From: Ovis canadensis
Lineage: Eukaryota > Chordata > Mammalia > Artiodactyla > Bovidae
Direction: 5' to 3'
Assembly: GCF_042477335.2 (NCBI RefSeq)
Contig: NC_091247.1
Coordinates: 5,974,501-6,038,500, forward strand
DNA length: 64,000 nucleotides
In this document: positions 36,401-48,400 of the stretch, in pieces
Position numbering within the stretch: position 1 is the first letter of the stretch
How the letters are laid out: every line of letters starts with the position of its first letter
Translations under genes and position numbers: made by a program
Notes under the pieces: generated by a model
Seen by the model: the letters and a program-made list of their open reading frames with translations, nothing else
Told to the model about the DNA's origin: nothing
Database searches by the model: none

Positions 36401-39400
36401 GGTGGGAAGCTCAGTTCAGTCGCTCAGGCATGTCCGACTCTTTGCGACCCCATGGAGTGCAGCACACCAGGCTTCCCTGTTCATCACCAACTCCTGGAGC
36501 TTGCTCCAACTCATGTCCATTGAGTCAGTGATGCCACCCAACCATCTCATCCTCAGGCAGGAAGGACATACTCAAAATCAGGTTTCATGGTCAAATGCTT
36601 TCCCCAAGAGTTAATTTACTGAGGACTGAGAGGGGCACGGGTTGGGGAAAGAGCCCCCACCCTACCGGGGTAGGACCACCATGACAGGACCAGACTCGGA
36701 CCTGGACGCTGATGACAGGAGGCTGTCGATCGGAGAAGGCCAGGCGTGAGGGACGGGGCAGAGGGAGCACCCATGGGGGGCGTGGGCAACGGGGGTTTCT
36801 TCTCAACAAGATTTCACGGGCCAAAATCAGTTCTCAATTCCCGAGTAAACCAAGCGACAGCACAGATGAAGCTGCTGAAGAACCAGGACGAGCTGCGCTC
36901 CGCTTCCCCGGCCCACGTGCCTCTGCTGACTCCTTACCCACCTGGGCCTGGGGCAGCAGCAGGGTGGGCTCTGCAGGAACCCCCAGGCCCTCAGAGATGC
37001 ACGTGAACCCTGCAGCTTTAGGGGAGAGCTTCACCAGTCAGGGGCTCCTCCCCAGTTCTCTGTCCTGGGTGATGGGCATGGGAGAGCCCTGACCCAGGCC
37101 GCTTCCCACGCTGGGGGTGCCTTCTGGTGGAACAGGAGGAAAGGAGATGTGCCGGGCTGTGGGGAGAGCGAGCACTGTGCAATGGGGAGGAAGAACCTGG
37201 GTGGTGTGAAGGTGTTCGTGGTGGAGTTCTTAAGGATATTCTGCACGTGTAAAACGTTTTGTTAAGAAAATGCCAGGGAAGAGAAGGTAAAAAACACAGC
37301 CATGCAGTGTCAGAGCTCACATGTACTTTAGAAATCAAATCCAAATCCTTCATTTCACTGACAAAAGAAATGGAGCCCCAGAGAAGGGGGTACACGCCTA
37401 AGGCCATCCAGCCAGGCTCCGGACTCCTGGGTGCTTCTCCAGCTATGGATCTGACAGGTGCCTGGGGCAGGGCTCACAGCCAGCGCTCTGCTGGGGGGTG
37501 GGGGGAACCCTGGGCCCAGCCCCTGAGAGCAAAGCTGCAGTGTGTCCAGTGGCCTGGCACCGAGGGAAGCCTGCCAAGGCGCTGAAGAGCGCTTTCCAAA
37601 CACCACCAGGCTGGCCCTTCAGATGTCCGAAAACAAAAGAACCTAAGGTAAGCAATTTCGTGGGGCTTTTGGCTCTTTTTTGTGGGGGGGGGGGGGGCGG
37701 GGGGGTGGTATGGGGGAAGCCTATGAAAAATAAGCTTTACCAGCGACAGAACTCAAGAATGAGTCCCTGAAGCTGATGGGAGGCTGGAGAGAGGGTGTGG
37801 TGTGGGTGTGACTCCAGCAACCTCTTTCTCTTTTACAATCAGTTTTCTTAAGAGCAAATTTTCTAACTGTGTTTTCTGAAAGTTCAGGAGATAGAAAGAG
37901 TCCCTTCCTAAGATGTTGCCAGAAAAGAAGACAGGGAGGAGGCCGCCTGGAGACCAGAGGGGGAGAGCAGGTGGGCACCCAGTGCAGGGGAGGCGGGGTG
38001 CGGGGTGGGGGCACTCAGGCCAAGCCGCCTGGAGACCAGAGTGGGAGAACGGGTGGGCACCCAGTGTGGGGCGGGGGCATTCAGGCCAAGCCGCCTGGAG
38101 ACCAGAGCGGGAGAGCAGGTGGGCACCCAGTGTGGGGCGGGGGCACTCAGGCCAAGCCGCCTGGAGACCAGAGCGGGAGAGCAGGTGGGCACCCAGTGTG
38201 GGGCGGGTGGGGTGCGGGGCGGGGACATTCAGGCCAAGCTGCCTGGAGACCAGAGGGAGAGAGCAGGTGGGCACCCAGTGTGGGGCGGGTGGGGTGCGGG
38301 GCAGGGGCACTCAGGCCAAACCGCAGGCCTCTCGGACCCTCGGCAGGGAACAGGAGTGAAGGCTGCAGCCCTGAGGAGGACAGGGCTGGTGGGACAGAAA
38401 GGTTTGAGAAGTCCTCAGGCCCAGGTCCCCCCCAGCTGGAGACGTGCCCCAAGCCCCAGGAGGCCTGTCTGGGGGGTGGGGGGCGGTCCTGCCTCCTCCC
38501 GAATCACTTACTTGGAACCTGCTGTGTGGGCTGCTGCCACGCCTGGTAGGTGCTGCCCCAGCCCTGGGTCAGAAAGGCAGGAGGACCACTGCGGAGGACA
38601 AGGGCCATTCATTCCAGGCCAGGGCACACCCCCCTCCCCACCAGTCACCCCCCCACCCCCTCCCCACCAGTCACCCCCCCACCCCCTCCCCACCAGTCAC
38701 CCCCCCCACCCCCCAGCACCAAGGTCTCCCGAGAAGCCAGTGTGCAGAGTGAAGGCAGGCCACCCACCTCACAGGGGCGCTATGGGGGTTTCCGTTCACT
38801 TTAGCAGCAATGTTTGGGAAGCACCCTGAGCTCCTTGGAGGAAAGGTGCTGAAAGAAAGTGGGAAAAATAAAGACAAGAGCTGAAGACCCAACACAGGAA
38901 GGGCTTTCACAAGAGACTCCCTTCCCCAACCCAGCCCAGGGCGGGAAGCCCTCCCTAGGGATGCTGACAGGCCAGGGGACCCTCTGCCCTCTGGGCAGGC
39001 TCTCAGCCCAGCGCTGGTCAGTGAGCCATGGACAGGCCAGAGGGATGACGGGGACGGGTTCTGCCCACACCCCGGGCTTCTGGCTGGCATCCCCAGAATA
39101 GCTGCAAAGAAGGGCCTCCTAGGTGGGCAGGGAATTCTCGCAGTCCACACAGGTGCAGAAGACTCACTTTTGATGAGGTGCAGCAGGCGGCTGGCTGAAG
39201 GGACTCTGTCCAAAGGGTCCAGGAGCTCCGAGACTGGTCCCCTGTCAGGGCACAGAGGGAACTCTCACTGCCCGCCGGCTGCACCGGTGCCCTCTGCCCA
39301 GGCCCGCCCCGGGACGAACCACAGCCTCCGGGGAGACAGAGACTCGTGGGGTAAAGGCACCCTGCGGCACTCACTAGCCTTCCTTCCCCACGGAAGGGCC

Positions 39401-42400
39401 TGACTGCGGGGCGGCTGCTGCCCCTTGGGTGGCGATGCGCCACGCCGCCAGTCCTGCACCACCGCGCCTGCCCTGGCGTGCCGCCCTGGGGGAGGGACCA
39501 ACCTGCTGGACTCTCCCGTCAACTTAGGCCGGCCCACGGCTCTCTCTGCCACTCTACGGCCCCTCTGAGGTGAGCAGTGGCCCATCTGTCCTCCATCAAC
39601 ACTCCCTTTCTTTATCTGCTTTGAGGCGCCTGAAACTAAAGCCAGAGTCAATGAACGCTGCCTGAGGGGCTGGCCACCAGGGCGAGGCCCGTGGGGGTCC
39701 AGGGGCAGAGCTGGGGGAGGCTGCCGCCCGGCTGCTCCTCTAGCCTGCGGGGCCGCGGCTCGGGCCGAGCAGTGGTGGCCAGGGGCGCCCTGCGCGTCTG
39801 GGCCTGGCCCGTGTCCCTGCACCATGACCTTGCCCCTCGGCACAGGGGGAGGGGGCTGCGGCCCTTGCATCACAGGAGGACCCAGAGGCCCAGGAAGTGT
39901 GAGGTTCTGGGGGGAAGCAGGCACCTCGGACAGACAAAAGAAACCCCCGCGACTCCCGAGCCGGGCGGCAGGGCCCGCGTACGTACGCCCACTTTCTCAT
40001 CGATGAGGTGTCTGGCCACCTCGATCTGCGGAGGGAGCCCCCGGATGGTGAATATCCGCAGGCTGGGGTCGGTGCTGGGGGGGGGGTTCCGCTGAAGCTC
40101 CACGTGGGCTCCCGACTGCTGGTTTATGCTCTTGATGTTCTCGCCCCCTGTGGGCGGCAGGACAGACACAAGGGTAAGCAGCGACTGCGGCAAACCCCAA
40201 GCTTGGAGCTCGCAGAGGAGGAGGGGGAGCTTTCCGCCCACCAGCGCTCGTCCTAAGAGTTGACAAGTCCTGTCCACTTATGCTTGAGAATGGTTCTAGT
40301 CAAAACTAGGGCTGTCTCACCTGTGAAACCAGACTTCTGCGGTGAAGCTGGTCTTGCTTTCTGAGCCAGGCTGAGGCATGGAGCCCATGGAGCAGCCACT
40401 GGTCCCTGTCTCTGTCCTGGGCTGAGGCGCCCTGGACTGCAGATTTACACACAGTGAGCTCAGCTGGGGAAGGCGCTCCCTCCTTCTCCGCCCAAGGATG
40501 GCGAGCCGGTGGCTCCTCCCTGGCACAATGGAGGCCTTCAGCCCCAGCGGGGGGGTCACCGCACAGCTGGTCCCCTCCCTCCACAGGTCAAACAGACGGC
40601 CACAGGCCCAGCGACACCCAGAGCCCATCCGGCCTTTAATTCCCCGTCCTGTCGCTTCTCAAATCTCTGTGTTCCCCGGGGGCGGGGGCGGGTCTAGACG
40701 GAGAGGCAGGCTGAGGATGGGGGTCACAGAAGCCTGGGTGGAGCGGGGCTAACGAAAATGTAGTTGGACTCTTTGAAAATATGGGAGAGTCCCAGTCTCT
40801 TAATGAAATTTGCGTAACAAAAGCTCCACCGGGGTAACAATGGTTTGATTCTTCTTTTCAAATTTCACACAACTTACAGATCCGCTCTGCTCTTTGGGGT
40901 GGGGTAAAGCCAGAATACAAGGAGAATGTGGAGCACAGGATTTTATAAAACTGGAGAACAGTCTGTATAAAATCTGGAGTAGGGTACCAGGGAGCCTCAG
41001 AGGATCAAAGCGAAGGCTAGAGGCCAGTCTCTGTGTCACCCCTCCCCACCCAGAGTCAAAACTAACCTCCAACTGTCATTTCATACTAATGTGTCCACAA
41101 TCCTTCACTCCCCAGCCTGCCCCTCACCCGCATGGCTGGAAACCCACATGTACACAAAGCATCAAGGCAAAGGTGAGTAAGGGGCCCCATCAACAGGCAC
41201 AGCCTGCACCTTGTCTCATCTCATCCTCAAAGCACCAGGGGAGTCTACGAGGGCCCGGGAGCCAAGATGGGGCCTGGGTCTGGCCGTTCTCCCTGAAGGC
41301 AGCGTGAGCGGCCCTTGGCATCACAGGAAGGAAACCAGGCGGCTGTGGGCATTCAGGAAAGCCTGGCTCAGCATCAGTTTGGGCAGGATGCTAGCTGGGT
41401 TTAGGGTGGTGCTCAATTTAAAAGGAAATTCATAAAAAGAGAAGCCCAGCTGACCCAAAGGCTGAATGGATGGTTTTCTTGAAGATCTGCTACAGTGTAA
41501 GCACAGCGTCCCTGCATTTTCTGCCTCGAGCAAACACATGGTCCTGGGGGCAGCGCTAGCCAGTGCGAGAAAGTCATAGTCTTCAGCAGCTTCGCTCTAC
41601 TTCCGGGTCGGTACAAGTCCCTCCCGGCCCCCAAACTACTAACCTTTACCCACAGCTTGTGAATTTTCTTCTCTGCATCATGAAAGGTAAGCAGCTTCGC
41701 TCCTAGGCAAGAGCGTTTGGGGGGACTGATGAAGAGCTAAGAACAGGTCGGAGACCCTTCACTGCACATCCCACTTCTGCCCAGACAGCTTGGTCCCGGA
41801 GCCAAGAGCAGGAAAGGGCATGCATGCCTGGGACTGAGAACTCGCAGGCCCAGCCAGCAGCTCCCTCCTTCAGGTCAGGCACTCGGGCCTGCAGCCCCAG
41901 ACTCTTCCCCGAGGCGCCGGGCGCATGCTAATACAATGAGGAGGCACCGAAAAACTGCAAGGGGCCGGAAGGAGTTAATTTAAGTTCATCTTCCTGCAAA
42001 ATGAGGTCACCAGCTTGGCACATGGTGGCTGTCTCCAGGCACATTCAGCAGCCTGCTCCATTCTTCCACCTGATGGGGGGCAGAAGCGACCCACCAGTGG
42101 CCCCCCGGCCGGACGTGAAATCGTAAAGCAATTAATCAAACCTGCTAAAAGGCCTGGCTGACAAGAGCAGGGCTGGCCACACTATCTGTCACCATTGCTG
42201 TATTTATCATGGAAATCCAGCAGGGGCCCAGGGAGGCGCAGCGTCTGTCCAAGGGCTGTAGTGGGGGGGGTGGGGGGTAGGGGGGTGGGAGCAGGCCTGC
42301 CTGCGGGTGGCACCCCTCACCCCGGCACCTTTCCCAAGGAAACAGGAAGACCTCAGACCCAGCCCTTGTGGGGAGGGAGTTATAGAAAGACCCCAGCTAC

Positions 42401-45400
42401 TGCCCCAGCGAAATACATCCTGGCTTCCTGAGGCTGCTCCTGGAGCGGTAGGACACAGCATCTGTGACTGCTGCATTCTGCCGCCTCCCTCCTCTGGGGA
42501 CCACTCAGGAGGACCTTACAGAGGACAGACAGGCTGTCCTGTGAGCGCTGAGGCATCACCGACTACAAGCAACTGTCACAGCACCAACAGCAAGGCTCCG
42601 CCAGCTCTGGAGAAGACACTTCCCATGAAACCTTCACTGACATGACCGTTCTCCAAAAGCACAGAAAAACCGAGATCTGACTCTCGAACTCCAAGGCGTC
42701 AGCTGGATTTAACGTCATGGCAGTAGGCCAGCTGACGGTCTGGGTCACATGTCTGAATGATCGCAGCATTTGGGCAGCTAACAATGTCCACTGAACACCT
42801 CCCAGCATGAATACGCCCTGCCAGAAAATCAGAACAAACTCACGTCATTCCTCCCACCTCTGAGAGGTTAATAACCAAGAGACAGCACAGATACAGGAGA
42901 TAAAACGTTTTAAAAGAGCATAAAACACACAGTGTCTGAGAGCAGGGCCCAGAACGGACTCTGGGAGACGACCGAAGGCCAGCTTGGGGGCACTAGCCTC
43001 GGCAGCCTCGGCTTTCTGGGGGTGAAGATGTCCCTGGGCCGCGTTCCGTGGGATGCCAGCACCCCTCCAACGGCTAGAAGATGCCTGGTGATCACAGAAA
43101 TTGGGGAAACTCTGGGAGAAAATGGTTTTTATATCTTCCATATGTTGTCAGATACGTACAAAAGAAATGAACTGAGAAGCAAACAGAACACCCGGTGCTG
43201 AACAGGAGTTTCCTGCCAGCTCAGGGGCTCTGCCTAGAGGGCGGAGAAGCTGGGCCTACTGCCTCAGAGGCCCAAACCTGCTCTCAGCAGCCTTTCTTGC
43301 CGGGCCAGCTCAGATGGCCCAGAGCCCGGCCTGCTCTCTCCCTTGCTTTTCACTGAAGCAGCAGCCACATTAGCCAGTAACAAGGGCTTCTTACCTAATG
43401 TTCTCTAAAATGCCTAAAAACAACTAACAAACCAATTTTTATTTCCCTCCACAGGGTGTCTGTTACTCATGGTAAACATACTGAAAAGATAAAGCCATTT
43501 TCACGTGTTTCATCAATACAGACCAAAAACCCAAATCCAGTAAGGCAAAAAGTGACGCACTTGTCAGAAAGCAATCTTCTTGGAAGAAATGATCTGAATG
43601 GTTCCTCCAAGTTCCTTGCAAGTGAGTTAATCCCCAATCAGTCCACTGACAAACAGTCAGGGGCCCCTCACCTGTGCCTTTCCAACAACCCAGGCTGCTT
43701 CAGCAGGCAGCTGGTCTCCCTTATACAACATCTGTTTCCACGCGGTGATGAAGTACTCGCTCTGCCCCGTTCACGAGAAGGCCCAGGCAAGGAGGGTGCC
43801 TTGGAAGGCAGCAGAAGCCTCGCACCTGGCCCCTTTGGTCAAGGGTAGAAAACGGCGTGAACCTCGTGCTTCGGAGGCACTGGACGTGCGGCCTGTCTGC
43901 CTTCAGGCTGAGCAGTGCAGCACCGCTTACCTTTGCCGATGACGAGGCCACACTTGTCAGCCGGCACAGTGTAGGTCACCTCCTGGGCGCCGCCGGGGGT
44001 GCCCCCGCTCCAGTCGCTGCGGCCGCGGCCTCTGCCCCGGGCCGCCGCCAGGCCTCCGAAGCCGTCTCTCTCCTGGAAGAAAGCGGAGCTCAAGTGGTGC
44101 TTCCCCGCTGCCTCCAGCATGAGTTTCCCTCTCTGGGGAGGAGGCTGAGCGACAGGACACGATCAAAGCCACACGTCAGGACCCGAGCACCTCTCCCACA
44201 TTTCAGACTCTGACGTGCTCCTTTAAAACCAGGATTAACACAAATCACAGGAACATTCGAGGAGACGTGCGCAGACAAATCACGTGGTTCCATAAACAGC
44301 ACCAACACACCCAGCTAAACCAGGCAGTCAGGTAGAAAGCCTGAGGTCTGAAGCCCAGAGCCCTGATCTGGGAGTTTTAATCACTGGGCCCCAGTCTACA
44401 GGTATCAGGAGCTGGTTTTCTCAGTGCTGAGCCTACCAGAAGCCTAAAGAGCTACGTATGGGCTTTTGAAAGTGACACGTGAATGGCAAGGGTGACTTCA
44501 GGCCCTCCCCCGACAAGGGTTTGCTATAAAGAACAATTCAGACACTGCTCTGAGAGTCAGACTACCTTGCAATTCCAGTTGGCGCTAGTGGTAAAGAACC
44601 TGCCTGCTAATGCAGGAAAACTAAGAGACGCTGGTTCAATCCCTGGGTCGGGAAGATCCTCTGGAGGAGGAAATGGCAACCCATGCCAGTACTCTTGCCT
44701 GGAAAGCCCCATGGACAGAGAAGCCTGGCGGGCTACAGTCCATGGGGTTGAAAAGGGTCAGCTAAAGCACAGCACCCTGCAATCCAACCAGCAAGAGGAA
44801 TAAAAGGGTTAAAAACAAAAGCAAATCAACCAAAACTGGTTATCTCATTCCTCAAAAGAGGGAGGGGAAGCCAGGCACACCCACCCGTGGTCTGGGGCTG
44901 GAGGGGCCTCCGATGTGTTCTTACTGTTCGCCCAGCAGACAGAAGGCCTACATCTGGCGGCCAAGAGAGGAAGACCCCCTTCTCTCCAGGGCGAAGCAGT
45001 CATTCCGGCCTCTATTCTGTGAGGCGCTCAGGAGCGGCAGCCCTGAAAATCTTTTCAATGTTGAGGGCAAACCCGGTGGAGCTGAGACCTCCTTCAGGGA
45101 AGGGGCAGCTCAACAGACTCGTGACACAGCGCAGAGTAAGTGAACCGGCTGCTGTGGGCCAAGAGTGAACCGAATGTCTACCCGGAATCTAGACCAGCAG
45201 GAAGCCGAGCTGACGACTGCCTCCTGTTGCACTCTGCTTTTATGAGCGACAGACGACCAGCAAACAAGGTGATTTAGGGATCTACATGAGAACGCACACA
45301 CGCAGCCGACTTTCTACAAGCGGATGCCTTGGGCTCTGGGAGACAAGGCTGTCTCCTCCTCATCTCACAGCTTTGCAGTTCCGGGATCATCAGTTCTTAC

Positions 45401-48400
45401 CACGAAGAAGATGTCAGACAGGAATCCGTGACTCTTCTCTGAACCTGCCTCATCCTAAGAACTGCCTGGGGACTATGGGCAGCCCAAGCCACTCCTGGAT
45501 ATTCTGATTCAGGAATCTGGGGTGGGGCGGTGGGGAAGGTGGTGGTCCATGGATCTGTAACCTCAACAGGTACACCCCCAGATGACTCAGGGGATCATGT
45601 GGGGTGTCCCACCAGGTACAAACAACCTCCCTGGCTTGCTGCTGAGAAAACTATGCCCAGAAGGGCTCAATGGCTAGGTTGCCAAAGGCCACATGAAAGA
45701 TGGTAGAGCTGGGATGATGGCTTCTAACCTTTTGCTTCTTTCTTCAGCTCCTACTGCTCTGACTTTTCCTACAAACCTGGGAGACATGGCATGACAACCG
45801 ACCAGCAGCTACAATAGCTCCCCAGAGCAATGGGGAGTACGGGCTGCACAGCGGGGGAAGGTGTCACGTGAGCCCGCTCTCATTCCAGAGAAATGTGAAC
45901 GTGAGTGCGGACTCTGGTGCCTGAAGACAGCTTTAAAATTCTGGCCGATCACGAAGTGCCTGCTAAGAGCAGACTTGACTTGTTTTATAATAGGGTGTGC
46001 CCGACTGTTCGAAACCCGGCCGGCTGCACTATGACTCCTCCAAGTGGCTTAAATAGTCAGGAACTTACTTTTGTGAAGACAATCTAGATTCTGCAATAAT
46101 AAAAAGGCATAATAATAATAAACTGGCAGGGAAAAAATAAAATGAAGGCAGTTAAAAGACAGACAGAGAGAAGCTGCTGGCTGTAATCTTGGAGGGAGGT
46201 AACTGACGAGAGTACTGGTTTTTAGAAATGGGACTTGAGAGGAGGCGACTGCTCCAGGGTGCTTCTCCAGGGTGAGACACGAGAACTCTGGAGAGGCGGA
46301 CCCACCTGTGCTGTGAGAATAAGCTCGCTGATGACATGCGCTGCGTGCTGGCATCGGTCCGGGGGCCCCATCACCTGTGCAGCTCTCTCCGGACTAATAC
46401 CGTCATCTGTGGAACAAGACGGGAGAGATGGGATTAGGAAAAGCCCTGCTTCAGGAGGAAACAAGCATCAATCTGATTTGCAGTCAGTGTTCCTACCACC
46501 ACTGAAGGGGTAATAAGAACACATCTCTACATTTAGGACACATTTTAGGCAGGGAAACATGCATGGCTACATCTTTCTGCACGGTCTCTGTCAAACCTCA
46601 TTACGCAATTACAGCCGTTTAAAAGAGGTATCACAGAACTTCCCTGGTGGTCCAGCGGTCGGGGCTCCGCGCCACCAGTGCGGAGGGCCCAGGTTGGATC
46701 CCTGGTCAGGGAACTAGATCTCACATGCCACAACTAAGACACAGCATAGCCAGATAAATAAATGTTAAAAAAAAAAAAAATCACAGAAACTAAACTTGAA
46801 AACAGACCTGAGCTATGGCCATATTTTCCAAGTATGTCTATCATGTTTTCCCGTTTTCAGAGAGATGAGGAAAATAAAGACACTGTAGATAATTTTGCTC
46901 ATAAAAGTAAATTTGTAACACTTAACTGTCCTTAAGATTTTTTTTTTGGCCACGCCACGGTGCTTTGTGTGACCTTAGTTGCCTGACCAGGGATAGAACC
47001 TGGGACCTCCTGCACAGAGCCTTAACCACTAGACCACCAGGGAAGGACAATATTTTTTTTTTAATGGTTTTATCTTTAATTTTATGAAATAAAAAATAAG
47101 GTGTTTGCTCTTAAATCTTTAATTAGCAAATTAAAAGCTGGAAATGCTAATATTGAACCCTACTCCCTTAACTTTTACTGATCTAAAGAAAAAAAAGAAA
47201 AAGGCCTGGACACTCCTGGGCTAGTGTGTTCTGGTACATGAAGCATGACCCTGCCAGCAAATCCACAGAAAGAAATGAGGGCTGGAGGGGAAACTGGACT
47301 GGAAATCTGGTAACAGAATGTTGCTAAAGAGAGAAAAGGTGAGAGAGAGAGTAAAGAACACACAGCTGGCTAACAAAACAAAGACCTTGTTTTGTGAGGT
47401 GTTCTTTACTTCTTCATAATGCTGAAGATTTCGAGAATCATCAAAACCAACCTGGTTTGAACTGAATTCTCACACCGGCATCATTCTGGATCTTTTTGAT
47501 CATTTCCCCATTTCTTCCTATTACAATCCCGACAGCAAACCTAGGCACAGACACCTGAGCACAGAGAAACAAAACCTCGTCAGCATTTCCCTGCAAACCT
47601 GTCTTTTCTGCAAGTCTGGTGTAAGTGTGTATACATACAATGACTTTTATTACAACACATTGCTGGAAATGATACATAAAGCATATTTTTTTCCTCTTAG
47701 GAAAAATGTTGTGGTTGATGACTGCATTCCTGTCCATTAAATGCATCTAGCAGGTATGAGACTTGATCAAACATAGTTACAAAAATGAAGTAAAGCAAGA
47801 ATAAACCTGATAAAGAGTTTTAAAAATATTTAAGATTTATCTTCCAAATTCTATGAAATAAGCATAAATGTACCATACACATTGGTACATGGTCCTTCAC
47901 TCTTTTGTGGTAAAATACATGTAACATAGTACTTATCACTCTAACCACTGTAAACGTGACATTTCAACGGCATTAAATACCATCACAGTGCTGTGTAACC
48001 ATCGCTGACGCCTATGCCCCAAACCTTCTCATCACTCCAATAAGCAGTCGGTATCTGTGAAACCACACTGCCCTGGTCACCTCTATTCTATTTTCTGTCT
48101 CTCTGCCTAGTCTAATGCTTCATGTAGGTGGAACCATATGATGTCTGACCTTCTGCATTTGGGCTGAGTTTATCAAGCATCATGTTTGCAAGATCCACTC
48201 ACGCTGTAGCAACATCAAGGATACATTACAACCCTATTCCACCTCATCAGTAAAATAGGCTTAGGGGTTAGATACAATCACAACACAGGTCACCGCGAGA
48301 ACCTGGCCTTGGGTCTTCATCTGGGCAGTGGGGTAAGCCTTGAAGCACAACCCCAAGCCAGGGGAAAGACCCCAGTCCCTGAAATGCACGCAGCTGGCAT

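Larger units (their letters stand above)
35672..38511 (-). other. FUBP3: FUBP3 intron 16
   Basis: It contains a BovB fragment (36,408-36,556), a G-rich run at about 37,681-37,716 and a minisatellite (37,942-38,330). The rest is ordinary intron. Confidence 0.85.
46407..47451 (-). other. FUBP3: FUBP3 intron 10
   Basis: It contains the inverted SINE pair and otherwise AT-rich unique sequence. Confidence 0.85.

Noticed and set aside
37942-38330. Regularly spaced repeats as a CRISPR-like array
   Set aside because: Units are contiguous without unique spacers, and the DNA is mammalian nuclear.
37753-38829. Several long frames with 22-residue repeats on both strands
   Set aside because: They come from the minisatellite, whose 66-bp unit keeps any frame open. 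Not a repeat protein.
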